64,000 nt of DNA, taken from the NCBI GenBank assembly GCA_037954235.1, contig JBBMOA010000015.1, positions 21,106,299 to 21,170,298 on the forward strand, written 5' to 3'. Source of the stretch: Aulostomus chinensis (taxonomy: Eukaryota > Chordata > Actinopteri > Syngnathiformes > Aulostomidae). The position numbers were made by a program, and so were the translations under genes. Positions 46,175 through 58,400 of this stretch are shown here, piece by piece; within the stretch, counting starts at the first letter, position 1; every line of letters begins with the position of its first letter. The notes below the pieces were generated by a model that did not search any database, was not told the origin of the DNA, and saw only the letters and a program-made list of their open reading frames with translations.

Positions 46175-47877
46175 ACACCATTTGTCAACTTTCACTGATA
46201 AAATGGCAGAATATTATGCAAGATGATGGAACAGAACACTGTAATGTACCTATACTGTCAGGAAAAGGTCAGAATGGGAATGCAGTAAAACTCTTATAGC
46301 AAGGAATGCCAGCAAGCCTGCTGCAACTGTTTTTATCACAACCATTTTACAACTCTGAATAAAACAATGATTTATCCATCCAGCCTATCTCAGCAGCCTT
46401 CAGGCGAGAGGCACGGTACACCCTGGACAGGTTGTTCCCAGGGCCAACACATACAGACAGATAACCATTCACACTCAGAGCCACGCCAACGGTCAGTTTA
46501 CCTAGTCAATTAACCTAGTCCCCTCTTGCATGTTTTTGGACTGTGGGAGGAAGCCAGAGTACCCAGAGAGAACCCATGCAAGCATGGAAAGATACTATGC
46601 TCCAGCTGGGGCTCGAACCAGGAACCTTCTTGCTATGTAGGCTAGATGAGAAATCTACAGTAAACATTTTAGAGTTCTTTCAGCAGGATATAAACGTGGG
46701 CCTACCTCATTTGACAAGAAGATCACATCAAATTCATTTCTGGGATGAAAATGTGTTAAATCACCATGTCATTACAAGTAGTGTAGGTCTAGCACCACAC
46801 TCCTTCAATGAATTTACACCCAACAATTCTCCATGAGCAAACACATCCTGCAACAGCGGTGACAAAAACCTTCCTTTTTACAGGCAGGAATGTCGAGCAG
46901 AGAAAGACAGATATACAGAAGGAAAGAGAAGGACAGAAAAAGAGGGAGAGAACGATGGAGCAATGAGAATGTGAACGGGCTGTAAGGAGAACGGCAAACA
47001 TTAACAGTAACAATGATCACATCTACAGGTTCAAAACAAACAATCAATTCAAGCATAATATGAGCAATTATATGGTAGCAAAGAACATTTTTTTGGAAGC
47101 TAACACAATTCAAATCAAATGCTGATGCTAATGGTACTACAGTATTGACAATACTGATATGAATACGTCCCGTGCCAAGACTAATACTGATGCTAAGGGT
47201 GGTACCTTGAGCCTCTAAAGATCTGTAGCTTCCTCCAGCAGCAGCATTAGTCAGGGATCTGGGAAGCACAAAGGCTCCAAGTACAGGAGGATTGAGTGGA
47301 CAGAGAGGAGGAGAACCCCAGTGCATCATGGGAAATCCTATCCGTATAGCTAGCCTAAGCCAACCCTAACTACCAAGTGGAAAGCTTCATGGAGATTGTC
47401 AAGCATATCCCTCTTCTCTCTAACCTCTGTGTTTTTCAGCAAGCCATCAGTATTGGCACCAAAACCACGTTTTAGCTGTTTTGCTGCTTTGATTAGATCA
47501 GAGCCGATTTCTTCCATTACACTGTATGCAGATATAGCTGTGGGATGGTTGGTTCGGTCCGGCGTAGTCAGAGCTACTGTATCATCAGTTTGGAGCAACC
47601 TTCGGATGTACCCCGGCTCTTGCCCGAAGGCAGCTTAGGTAGGCTACAGCACCCCCCCCCCCCCCCGGCCCCCTCACAACCCTTGACAGGATAAGCGGTG
47701 GATGGATGGTTGGATGGTTGGAATTAGGTAATACTAATTTATAATGTAATTGATAATAATATAATTTAAATTATGGTGCTGAGTGGTAGATATTGCACAG
47801 GCACTGTGGTCAAGGATAACAAAAAAAATATTTTGATAATTTTTATCAATGGTATAATTGCATTATGTGTGCAATTT

Positions 47878-47949
<72 letters not shown>

Positions 47950-49415
47950 CAATACTTCCTGTTGTGAATGCAGTGTAGAGGAAGCAGATAGGCTATGACT
48001 TTTCCGTATGTCCATCTGTCATTTTATTGAACATATTGTCTGGGAGGATTGTGAAACAGTTTTGCGATTTTGCAGGAAAAATCACAAGTGAAAATGGGCA
48101 TGGCCTATCCTATCTGAGGAGATTGAGCTCACTCCTGGGAACATTTGGATATAAGGTTTTGAATTTTGTGACATCTACTTGGGAGCTATGATCAAAAACA
48201 ATTTTACCTTGATTTAAACACCACCTAGTGGTAGGCATGTGTAAATTCTGGCACCACAGGCTATGCTGCCATTCATGATAGGTACTGTCCATAGCTCTTA
48301 CAGTTTGGGCTGCAGTATCACATTTAGTGATGGAATAATTTAAAAAGAATAAAAGTCAGCAATTTCCATCATGTTTCAAGTACCAGTCGCTCCCAGCCCT
48401 TCAGGCTTGGACCCCTAAATAGGTAAAAGTAGATGGGTTAAAAAAGATACTGAATATGTAATCATCAGTGTATGTTTTCCAGTTTGTCTGACAAAAAGAT
48501 CTAAATTAAATTTTATTTGTGACCCCACATGGTATAAAATTTTTCCTCTTACTTTTCCTACTCATGTGTTTTTAAATACTTTTAAATACTCCAGGATTAA
48601 AGGGAAATGAGTTGTTTTTTTGTTTCTCTTGTCAGAGCTATATGGGTGATTTTTTTTTTTTTTGCTACACTACACATTTGTCCTCAAGATGTTCCTCTTT
48701 TGTGTTTTGTGCTTATTTTACTGTTTTTTTTAAATGTTTTTATGCTTTGGTATTCAGTAGGTCTGCAGTTAACGATTCTATTAGTAATCGAGTAATCTAT
48801 AAATTGTTCTGGCCATTAATCGAGTAGTTGGATGAGAAGTATTGCGCATTTTCCATTTTTTTCAATTATGTTACTTCTGCTTTATTTAAGAGTAATGGTA
48901 CTGGACAAAAACGAAACTAAGACAAGTCTCTTAAACGGACAACTATGAAATGGTAACTAAAAGTACGAAGTAAAGTAACTTTATTTTGACTGTACTTTGT
49001 CTTTTACTGTTTTTACTTTACTTTTAACTGAAGTACAAACAGTGTCCCATAGGGGATTGGTTCACCAACATGCTTCTTTTTTTTCACGTCTTATGAGTTA
49101 GTGTGTCTGTATTTAATAATCAAAAAACACGGATAAGAGAGCCATTTATGTACAACAAAAGCAATAAAAAAATGTTGATTTTTCAAAAAAGGGAACAATT
49201 ACATGCAAGATTTTTAATTATACTTAGGTTTTTTACATTGTAGTATTAGTGCTTTTACTTAAGAAAAGGATCTGATATTAGCACTCTTCTCTGTCCAGTC
49301 AGTCTACCACAAACAGGAAATTTACTCAGAGGATTCAGAACAGTAAGTGGACACAGAGAGAAGCAGTGAGACCAGAGTAGCAAGTGAACACACACACACA
49401 GAAGAAAGCTTTTGG

Positions 49416-49495
<80 letters not shown>

Positions 49496-52400
49496 CCAAA
49501 AGCTTTTATAATTTTTTTTTAACAGACTTAAAATGCAGCTGATGCCTTCTTCTGCTCCTCATACAAAAGTCACCACAATTATGGCGTTAAAAGACTTGTT
49601 CCCCATAGACTTACATTGGGAAAGAGATGTCTGTAAATCAGATGATGATTTTTTTTTTTTAGGTGTATAGAAACTTCCCAGTACAAACACCTAAACAGCC
49701 CTTACTTCAATCTTTGTTTTCCAGGTTGTAAAATTCACCCAAAACCCAATACAGAATTATATTCTAGGCTTTAGGAATAAGAGAGCTGAGACATTTGCAG
49801 TTGAGGGGGACGGTTGTGCTCCTGCTCTATGGGCCAGGAAACTCCAAAGATCTGGGTATTTTTCAGCCACCATGGCACAAGGAAATCCAGCATTTTTGGC
49901 TTCCTGCTCCGCTGAGACCCATTCATAAGAATGAACAGGGCTCCACCTCAGACACTGTATAAAGTTCGAGTAATACATCCACGAGGGAAAGACTCAGGAC
50001 CCAGCTCTTTACCCAGCACTTGATGGATGAATGAATGGATGAATGAATGAGGGGGAAAAGTTTTAATGTACTCTTATGACTAATGCTAATGATTACTCTA
50101 TGCTACTGCCTATTGGCTTCTATATCCTGTCAGGCTTAAACGTTGCTTCTTGGAACTTAACATGTTTAATTTCTCCTGAATAGGTTCTTGCTTGTATTGT
50201 TTCACCTCTCTGATGTCGCTTTTGATAAAAGCGTCTGCTAAATGAATTGTAGAATTGTAGAAGGGCACTGTGGAGATGCAGGAGGAAGAGATGGGGTTGT
50301 TGATGTTCAAATTTTACCAAGTGATGTGCGAAATGGGCTGCACCGTGTAGTGGTTAGCACTGTCGCCTCACAGCAAGAAGGTTCTGAGTTTGAGTCCCAG
50401 CTCGGGCACGGGATCTTTCTGTGTGGAGTTTGCATGTTCACCCTGTGCCTGCTGCCTCTCGCCGCTTGACGCTGGGATAGGCTCCAGCCCTCCTGCAACC
50501 CCTAATAGGAATAAGCGTCAGACAATGGATGGATGGATGGATGGATGTGGGAAATGCAAGAAAAGTCAGAATTGCTTTAAAATATCTTATACTCTGGTTC
50601 AAAAGATACTTACATCCCTTGCAGTGTTGCAGTGGGTCCTTCAATCAGCCGTTTTTTCCAGGCTTTTGTAAACTCTAGTATTATTTTTGAGTCTGAATTC
50701 GATGATGACCCCTCAGATTCACTTGAGGGTGACCATTCTGCTGAAGATAAGCCCTCTGAGGAAGACCCAGCCTCTGAAGATGTCCTCTCAACACTGTTGT
50801 CTAAGAACACACACAGCCTTGTGTTACAGAAATCAGCTCACAAATCGTAACAAATCCACTAACTATAAAGGATTACAATAAACTATTATTTTTGATTGAA
50901 ATATGAGGCTCCTATTACTTACCATTGTACTCTTCAGTGAAGGCCACAAATGACACCTGAGACGACTTCAAAAGTTCATCAAATATGTCAGAGCCCACTT
51001 CCACTCAAGCAGCATCTTTTAGGATCAAGGATGTGGACGCGGGCAAACTGAATTTTGCCACCACTAAAACAGAAAAGGTAACTTAAGAGGGTTTTAACAT
51101 ACAGTGAATTCAAGTTCAAAATATACCATGATAAAACAATAATAAATCACATTTTTTCATTTTTCATTACTTTTCCACAATATGAGATGCATTGACAGAT
51201 TTCATTCATCCATTTATTCCTGTTAAGGGTCGCGGGGGGGCTGGAGCCTATCCCAGCGGTTAGAGGCAGGAGGCGGGGTACACCCTGGACAGGTCACCAG
51301 TCCATCGCAGGGTCAACACAAACAACCATTCACTCTCACGTTCATACCTACGGTCTATTTAGAGTATCCATTTAGCTTAGTCCCCAATTCCATGTCTTTG
51401 GATGGTGGGAAGAAGCCAGAGTACCCGCAGAGAACCCACGCAGGAACAGGGAGAACATGGAGACTCACACAGAAAGATCCCGTGCCCGAGCCGGAACACG
51501 AACCCTGAACCTTCTTACTGTGAGGCAATAGTGCTAACCACTGCACCACCGTGCCGCCATTTCATTCATCCATGTTTTGAAAAACAATATAATCGACCAG
51601 TGATATAGAGAGTTCTGCAAATATACCAAAGGAAGTGCTAATGCTCCCACAGAAACAAGTGTACCCCCAGTGCAACAGCTTGTCAGCCCTACTTAAAAGA
51701 AAAAGCTGCACTAACTGGGATTTATTCTGCCTTATTTTCCTTCTCTTTTCACCTTACAGCTCCATAATCTATTCATTTGCCTGTGTATACATCTTTATTA
51801 ACTGATGGGAAAAAAATGTTGTCTGCTCACTCTTTGATGTAACAACACACTAAACTATCATTCACTACAGTGCCAGTGCCATTTTTAATTAACTGCGAGC
51901 CTCCTTGAAAAGCACACACATGAAGGTACCACTGCAAAACATACATCTCTGTTGTTGGAGTTTTTGGTCCAAACCATAACTGCGAAAAAGAAGCGACGTG
52001 ACCATGTCTGGTCTAAACTCCAAGCCTGAAACCTGGCTCAGTGCTGAGATAAATGGTAGTGGCATTAGCTGTGGCTACCAAAGCTATTTCTAAACCTAGT
52101 TTACCCATATAGTGATGGTTTATGCAAAAAAGGGAACATAACACACTTGTAATTTTATTGCCAATATCAGCCACTAATGTCCATTATATTCTCTGCTTTT
52201 AGTGTGCTAAATTGTTGTTGGCTTAAGAGACTCAAACAATAACATGCTAGCTGTCGGCGAGTTCGACAAAACTCTGTGAAAAATTGGGTTACACATTTTT
52301 CACATTACTGTGAGAAGAAAGTGGTATTCCTCATGACAAAATTTCCCAAAAACCTTCAAATCCATATGGCTGAAAAGAACCTCAAGAGAAGGATGATCCT

Positions 52401-55400
52401 GAGGTCAAAGCATGGTCTCTTTAATGCTATTTCCTCCAAATAAGAGACAGACATAGTGAATGCGTTGATCAGTAATACCTCATCCTGGTATAATTTAAAA
52501 GAGGTTAATGGTTGGATTTTAAAATTCAAATTAACTCCCACATTTGCAGACAAAGAGAAAAGAAGCCAGTTACTTGCTCACTTGACATGAAATAGAAGAT
52601 CAAAGGGGACAATCAGAATGTCAAGGACCTTGGAGGAGCGAAAACAAGCTGAGCTTCAAATAATCAGTTCTGGTCAGTCAAAAAGATTTCCTGAGGAGTT
52701 TTCAAGTCTGCAAAGGGAACAATGTAAAACAGACAGGCAAAATTTACTAACTTAATCCAGTGCTTGATGAAAAACTTTAAAGGGTTGGAGGACAGCTTAG
52801 TCGGACTGTCATGTCAGAAGAGTCAAAGCATCCAGTCATTCTGGCTTTAGACCAACACATCTCTGACATCATCTGTGGACGAGTGCATCAGGAATTTGGT
52901 CACAGTAATAGAAATCCCATGATTTCAAATATGACATAAGTATTGGGTCACTCAAGTTGCAGTGTCCAAAAGAAAACTCTTGGCAAAATGTGTTTTACTG
53001 TTTGTCAACAATTACAAGGAGCCCCAAGCAGCCAGCAATTTACAGATCTGTCACTGAGAAGGATATATCCTGATGAGCCACCATTTCTCTCAGAGGGAAT
53101 TGATTGTTTTGGTCTATTTGATGTAAAATGTGGAAGAGCTCATGTGAAAAGAAGTAGAGTTATATTTACATGCTTAACTTCAAGAACCAGTCATATGAAG
53201 TAACAGCATAAATATTTCCTTTTAAATGCCTTATGCCGCTTCATAGCAAGGCAAGTCAAAGAACTGTGCTTAGAAAATGGTACTAATATTAATGGTGTTG
53301 ATCGAAAGTTGAAAAAGTCATTTGAGAAAGGGAATCATTCTGAGATCCATAAGGGAGATGAGATGTCTTATAGCTTTCCGCATATGCAGAGACATCTCAT
53401 TCCACAGCTGGAGTCCATCATGGAGGAGTCTGGGAGGCTTATTTGCTCCTAGGGGAAGGTCCTCAGCTAAACCTCAAAGGTGATTGGGAAGATCTGTGTA
53501 CAACGCTATGTGAGGTACAAGCTTTTCTCAGTAGCAGACCAACAATGAAGGCATCCACCCTTCCCCTGTGTGTTTGTATATTGTATATGTGTGTGTGTGT
53601 GTGTATGTGTTTGTTTTTGGAGGTGGGGGGGGGGGGGGGGTTCTGTGGTCCAATCCTAATTAATATTGCCTGCACATGCTCATCTTTGGCTACTGCAGAG
53701 AGTGAGTAAGATGTGGTTAGTTTTCCATTTTGTAAAACTCACCTTTCCTTTTCATTCAAAACAGTCCGTTTATCCGTTTGTGTGCAATGCTGTTACATCC
53801 CAGTCTAGGGGTCTGGTTGCAGCATAAAGATGTGACCAAAAATGTGAGGCTTGTAATTGTAATACAGAAATAAAAGGTAGTATGGAATTTTGTGAGTTAA
53901 TTTTGACACAGTGTGTCAGACAGTTGCCCTGCTTAGACCTCTCGGCAAGTGTCATTTTAGTTCAGCATTATGCTTACTCAAGCTGAAGATGTAAAAACAC
54001 ATCTTTTTTTTTTCTTTTTCAGGTACGAGTGCTTCAAACAGGAGAATAACATCAGTTTATTTCCTATTGCCTTATTATTAGTCTTCAGTGTCTCAGTCAC
54101 TGTGGTGAGTAAATTGTATGACTTTGGGCCCTGTTGCTACTAAAAGATAACAATTATATTTTCTATTTCTCTAGGTATACTTACAGTGGAAGGAGCCAGT
54201 GTTTCACCAGGTTAGTGTGTGATTGTTCAGTTATATTCACCCTGCTCATTGTTTGCTTTTTGGCTCAGTGTTCCTAGTCTTTGCTGGCTTGGTTAACACT
54301 GGACTTGCGAGGTTAGGGTGCAGCTCTTGAGTCTGATGCATGCTGCTAAGTAAACAGCAGCTTTTCAAACAGTGCAAAAATGCATAACGCCACATTTAAA
54401 GACATTTTAACTCCTTTTTTTAAGTTGTAATATAAAAATCTCTTCCTTATGATAAACCTGCAATCACACTGTGAATTTTGTCATTGCACAACTGGGCTCA
54501 AAAATTTAAGGCAACTACAAAGACCTTTAGAAAGTCTGAATTTTCCTTTGTGTTGTCCAGGTTTTTCATGCCATATAAACAGTTTCACAAAGCTGCCTTT
54601 GTTTACTCTTTTAGCTGACTTTGTTTACAATTCAAATTGTCCTATGGTAATTCGCATAGAGCATAGTTCAGCATACCGACGTTCTGATTATCTGCATTTC
54701 ATCCATCCATCCATCCATTTTCTACTACTTATCCTATTAAGGGTCGCGGGGGGCTGGAGCCTATACCAGCAGCCCTTGGGCAAGAAGTGGGGTACAACCT
54801 AGACAGGTCACCAGTCCATCATAGGGCCAACACATAGAGACAGACAACCATTCACATTCACAGCTACGCCTACGGTCAATTTAGAGCATCAATCAGCCTC
54901 GTCCCCTCTTGATGGCTTTGGACTGTGGGAGGAAGCTGGAGTACCAGAGAGAACCCACACAGGAACAGGGAGAACATGGAGACTCCACAGAGAGATCCTG
55001 TGCTCGAGCTGTGGCTCAAACCCGGAACCTTCTTGCTATGAGGCGACATTGCTAACTTATGCACCACCGCGCCGCCTATCTACATTTCAATAGGGGTTAT
55101 TTTTTCAGCATATACAAAAGATCTACACATGTTCTCTTTAATCTAACACACTCTTTCATTGTGTCCCCCAGTGGGCTGTCAGGAAATGATAGGAGTTGAA
55201 TATGAGCAGGTGACACTCTATCCCGTGCAGTGTTAGAGTAGCCATGCTTCAAGATGAGGTAAACACTGATGCGTACCACGGGAGCAATACTCCACTGCTT
55301 GCTTTAACCTATCAAGGATCTATTTTTTATTTTTTGACTCCAGAGTGAGCATGAAGGAAGGACACATTTTATTCATCTAAGTGCCAACAGTTTATTTTTT

Positions 55401-58400
55401 ATCCGAATTTATTATTAATATTATTGTTATTAAATTTTACCAGCATTACAAGGAATCCCTTTCTGATTCAGATGACATCAGGACAATTTTTTAGTGCAGA
55501 AACTAGTTACTATTTATTTTATTTGTATTTATTTGTGGTATAAGTGGTTTTTGAAAACAGCACTTCAAGACTGTACAGTTTTACAATCCTGCTACAGTTG
55601 ATATTTAAGTATCTTGAACAAATGTCCTATAACAACACGATTATTTCGTCATATTTTCACATTTCTGGAAAACTTTCACCTTTGACTTAATGTAGAACCC
55701 ATTGAATCACACATCTTTTAAATTTTGAATTCCAAAACTCCATCTGAGAATCTGTTTTCTATAGGGCCTCACCACCCTATCCAGTGGTGGCCCATGCTTA
55801 GCCCCTGTCAGAAAAAAAGACCACTGTTGGGCTGCATTTGTGATTCCAACCCCTTTCAAATGACACTTGAACCCTTGAAGGGAAGCCAAGTCATGATGTA
55901 ATGTAGAATCAATGTTAACCAGCTGTTGCAGCACCCCGAGAGTCTTCCGGGCTCGGTAAGGTTAAAAACGTTTATTACCTATGCAGGACGGCACAGTGGT
56001 GCAGTGGTTAGCACTGTCGCCTCACAGCAAAAAGGTTAAGGGTTAGAGTCCCGGCTCGGGCACAGGATCTTTCTGTGTGAAGTTTGCATGTTCTCCCTGT
56101 ACCTGCGTGTCAGGGGCTTAGGTGCGGGGAAGTGGACCCAAATGCAGACGAGGGGAAGGAGGGTGCACAAAAGAGGTTTATTAAAGAGACTGGAGGCTTG
56201 AGATAAGAGACTGGGGAAACCTGGAGGCTTGAGGCCAGGGAAACCTGGATGCCTGTGAGTGGCGGCTCGTGACTGAGGCGGCAACAACACAACACGTGGC
56301 GACAAGACAGCAATGGTGCAATGCAGCAACTACATGCAGAAACAGTACAATGACCCAGCAAGGACATGGGGAAACACAGAGGTTAAATACACGAGGGAAA
56401 ACGAGACACAGGTGGTGCAATCAACCAGGTGAGACATATGAGGTAATCACAGGAGGGAGGTCAGGCAGACAGGACATGACTACAAAGTAAAACAGGAAAC
56501 ACAAGACAGGGATGATGACAGTACCCCCCCCCCCCCCCCCCCCCAAAAAAAGGGCTGGCTCCCAGACAGCCCAACACCAGGATGTGTGGAGGGCAGCCAG
56601 GAGGCGGGAAAGGGCAACAAAACAAGAACAACATTCAAGCTGCAAGCGGCAAGGCTGCATCGTTGACTCCGGTCCAAATCCAACGGTGTCTTGGCCAAGT
56701 TTGTAGGCCTTGTAGTTCAGGAGTTAGAAGCCTGAGTCTGATCAGAGAGTGAGAGCAGAGCTGAGAGCTGGCCCTTTAAGAACCCCTCCCCCACTGCACT
56801 GTCTTCGATCTGTGCTAGAGTGGGGAGAGAGGAGGATAAACAGAATTGTAGTGTGTAAAAGCTGAATAAGTCGGCATACGTTGGTCAAAAGTAACACATA
56901 ATACCATATTTTTGTAGGGATTTTTGTCAGAAATGCAGTGGTGTGTTTTTTAAAGCTGTGGTATGTATGGTGTAGACGTGAGAAGTGTTTGCTTGACAGT
57001 ATGTACCCTGAGAGGACACCGTCTCCCCATAGACTTCCATTGTAAGGTGAAACGTGTCTGCCCCACCTTGACGGCCTGTAAAATCCAAATCGAGCGATTC
57101 ATATAAAAACCTGAAAAGATTTTTGAAGAGCACAGTTGTGTGATTAATGTGTGAAAGTTTGGAAGAGATAGCATTAATGGCCTAGGAGGAGATAGATTTT
57201 GTTGGGGGAGTAAAAAAAAGTCCTCATTTTGACAGTTTTGTCCAATTTGTGGACATTCTGGTTTAGATAGGTGAGGGGTCAGAGTGTAGGAATTTAGCGT
57301 CTTCATGAGACGAGTCCAACGGTGTTGGTCCCATGTTTGTGGGACATTCGTGGGAGGAGTTATAGCGCTCCAAATGTGTTGTTTAGTTTTGTGGCTCCCA
57401 AGGTGGCGCTATTGAATTTTTGAATAATTTTTTTGTACAATATAAAATTTTATTGCCAGACCGGACAAGTGTGCCAAATTTCAGCGAATTTCATGCATGT
57501 CTAGGGGGTTAAATTAAGTGGTTTTTTGGCGGCGGAAAAAATAATAATTTATGCAAATTATGCGCACGCTCATTGACAGCAAGAACAGCATAATACCAGG
57601 TTTTGAATGGTGTGGATGTGAAAACTGGCTCCGGGCCGTCTGGCCCAGTTGCCTCGTGGGTGTTGGGGGGGGCTGGGACACTGTTTAGTGGGTGTTTTTA
57701 GTGCTGCTAATGTGTTGCTCTGCCGAGCAAACATAATAGGGTCTTCGCCTGAAATACCTTCAGGCTCAGGCCCTAAAAAAGACTCTTCAGGCCCGGGGGC
57801 CGAGCAATGAGACAGAGTCAGGGGGGCGGCCCGGGGGCCGCGCAGACCACCGAGAGTCAGGAGCAAGAGAAGCATCCGCCTGGACCCTCAGAGCCGTGAC
57901 AGGTGTGGCACCAGCCAGGACCCTCGGCAGTGGAGCAGGAGTAGCAGCCGTTTGGACAGGGGTGATGTTCACCAGGACCCTCGGCGTCAAGACAGGAGTG
58001 GCACCTGCCATGACCCTTGGCAGCAGAGCAGAAGTAGTGCTGACCAGGATCCTCGGCGCCGGGACAGTAGTTGCGCCCGCCAGGACCCTCCGGGGTGGAG
58101 CAGGAGTAGCAGCCGCTTGGACAGGGGTGATGCTCACCAGGACCCTCGGCGGCAGAGCAGGAGTAGTGCTGACCAGAATCCTCGGCGCTGGGACAGGAGT
58201 GGCGCCCGCCTGGACCCTCGGCGCGGAGCAGGAGTAGCACCAGCCAGGACCCTCGGCTGTTGAATTTATCTGTTTCAACTGATGCCTCAGCATTTTCAAA
58301 AAATATAAACCACAAGTTAGAGACTTACTACTTAGGTATTAAATGACAAGGTATCTTTTGATACTTGAGTGTGTTAAAGCAGTTTGGGCAGTGCCATAAG

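Noticed and set aside
57787..58315. Long overlapping open frames (up to 170 codons) on both strands
   Set aside because: They follow the minisatellite period, with no start context, domain or splice support.
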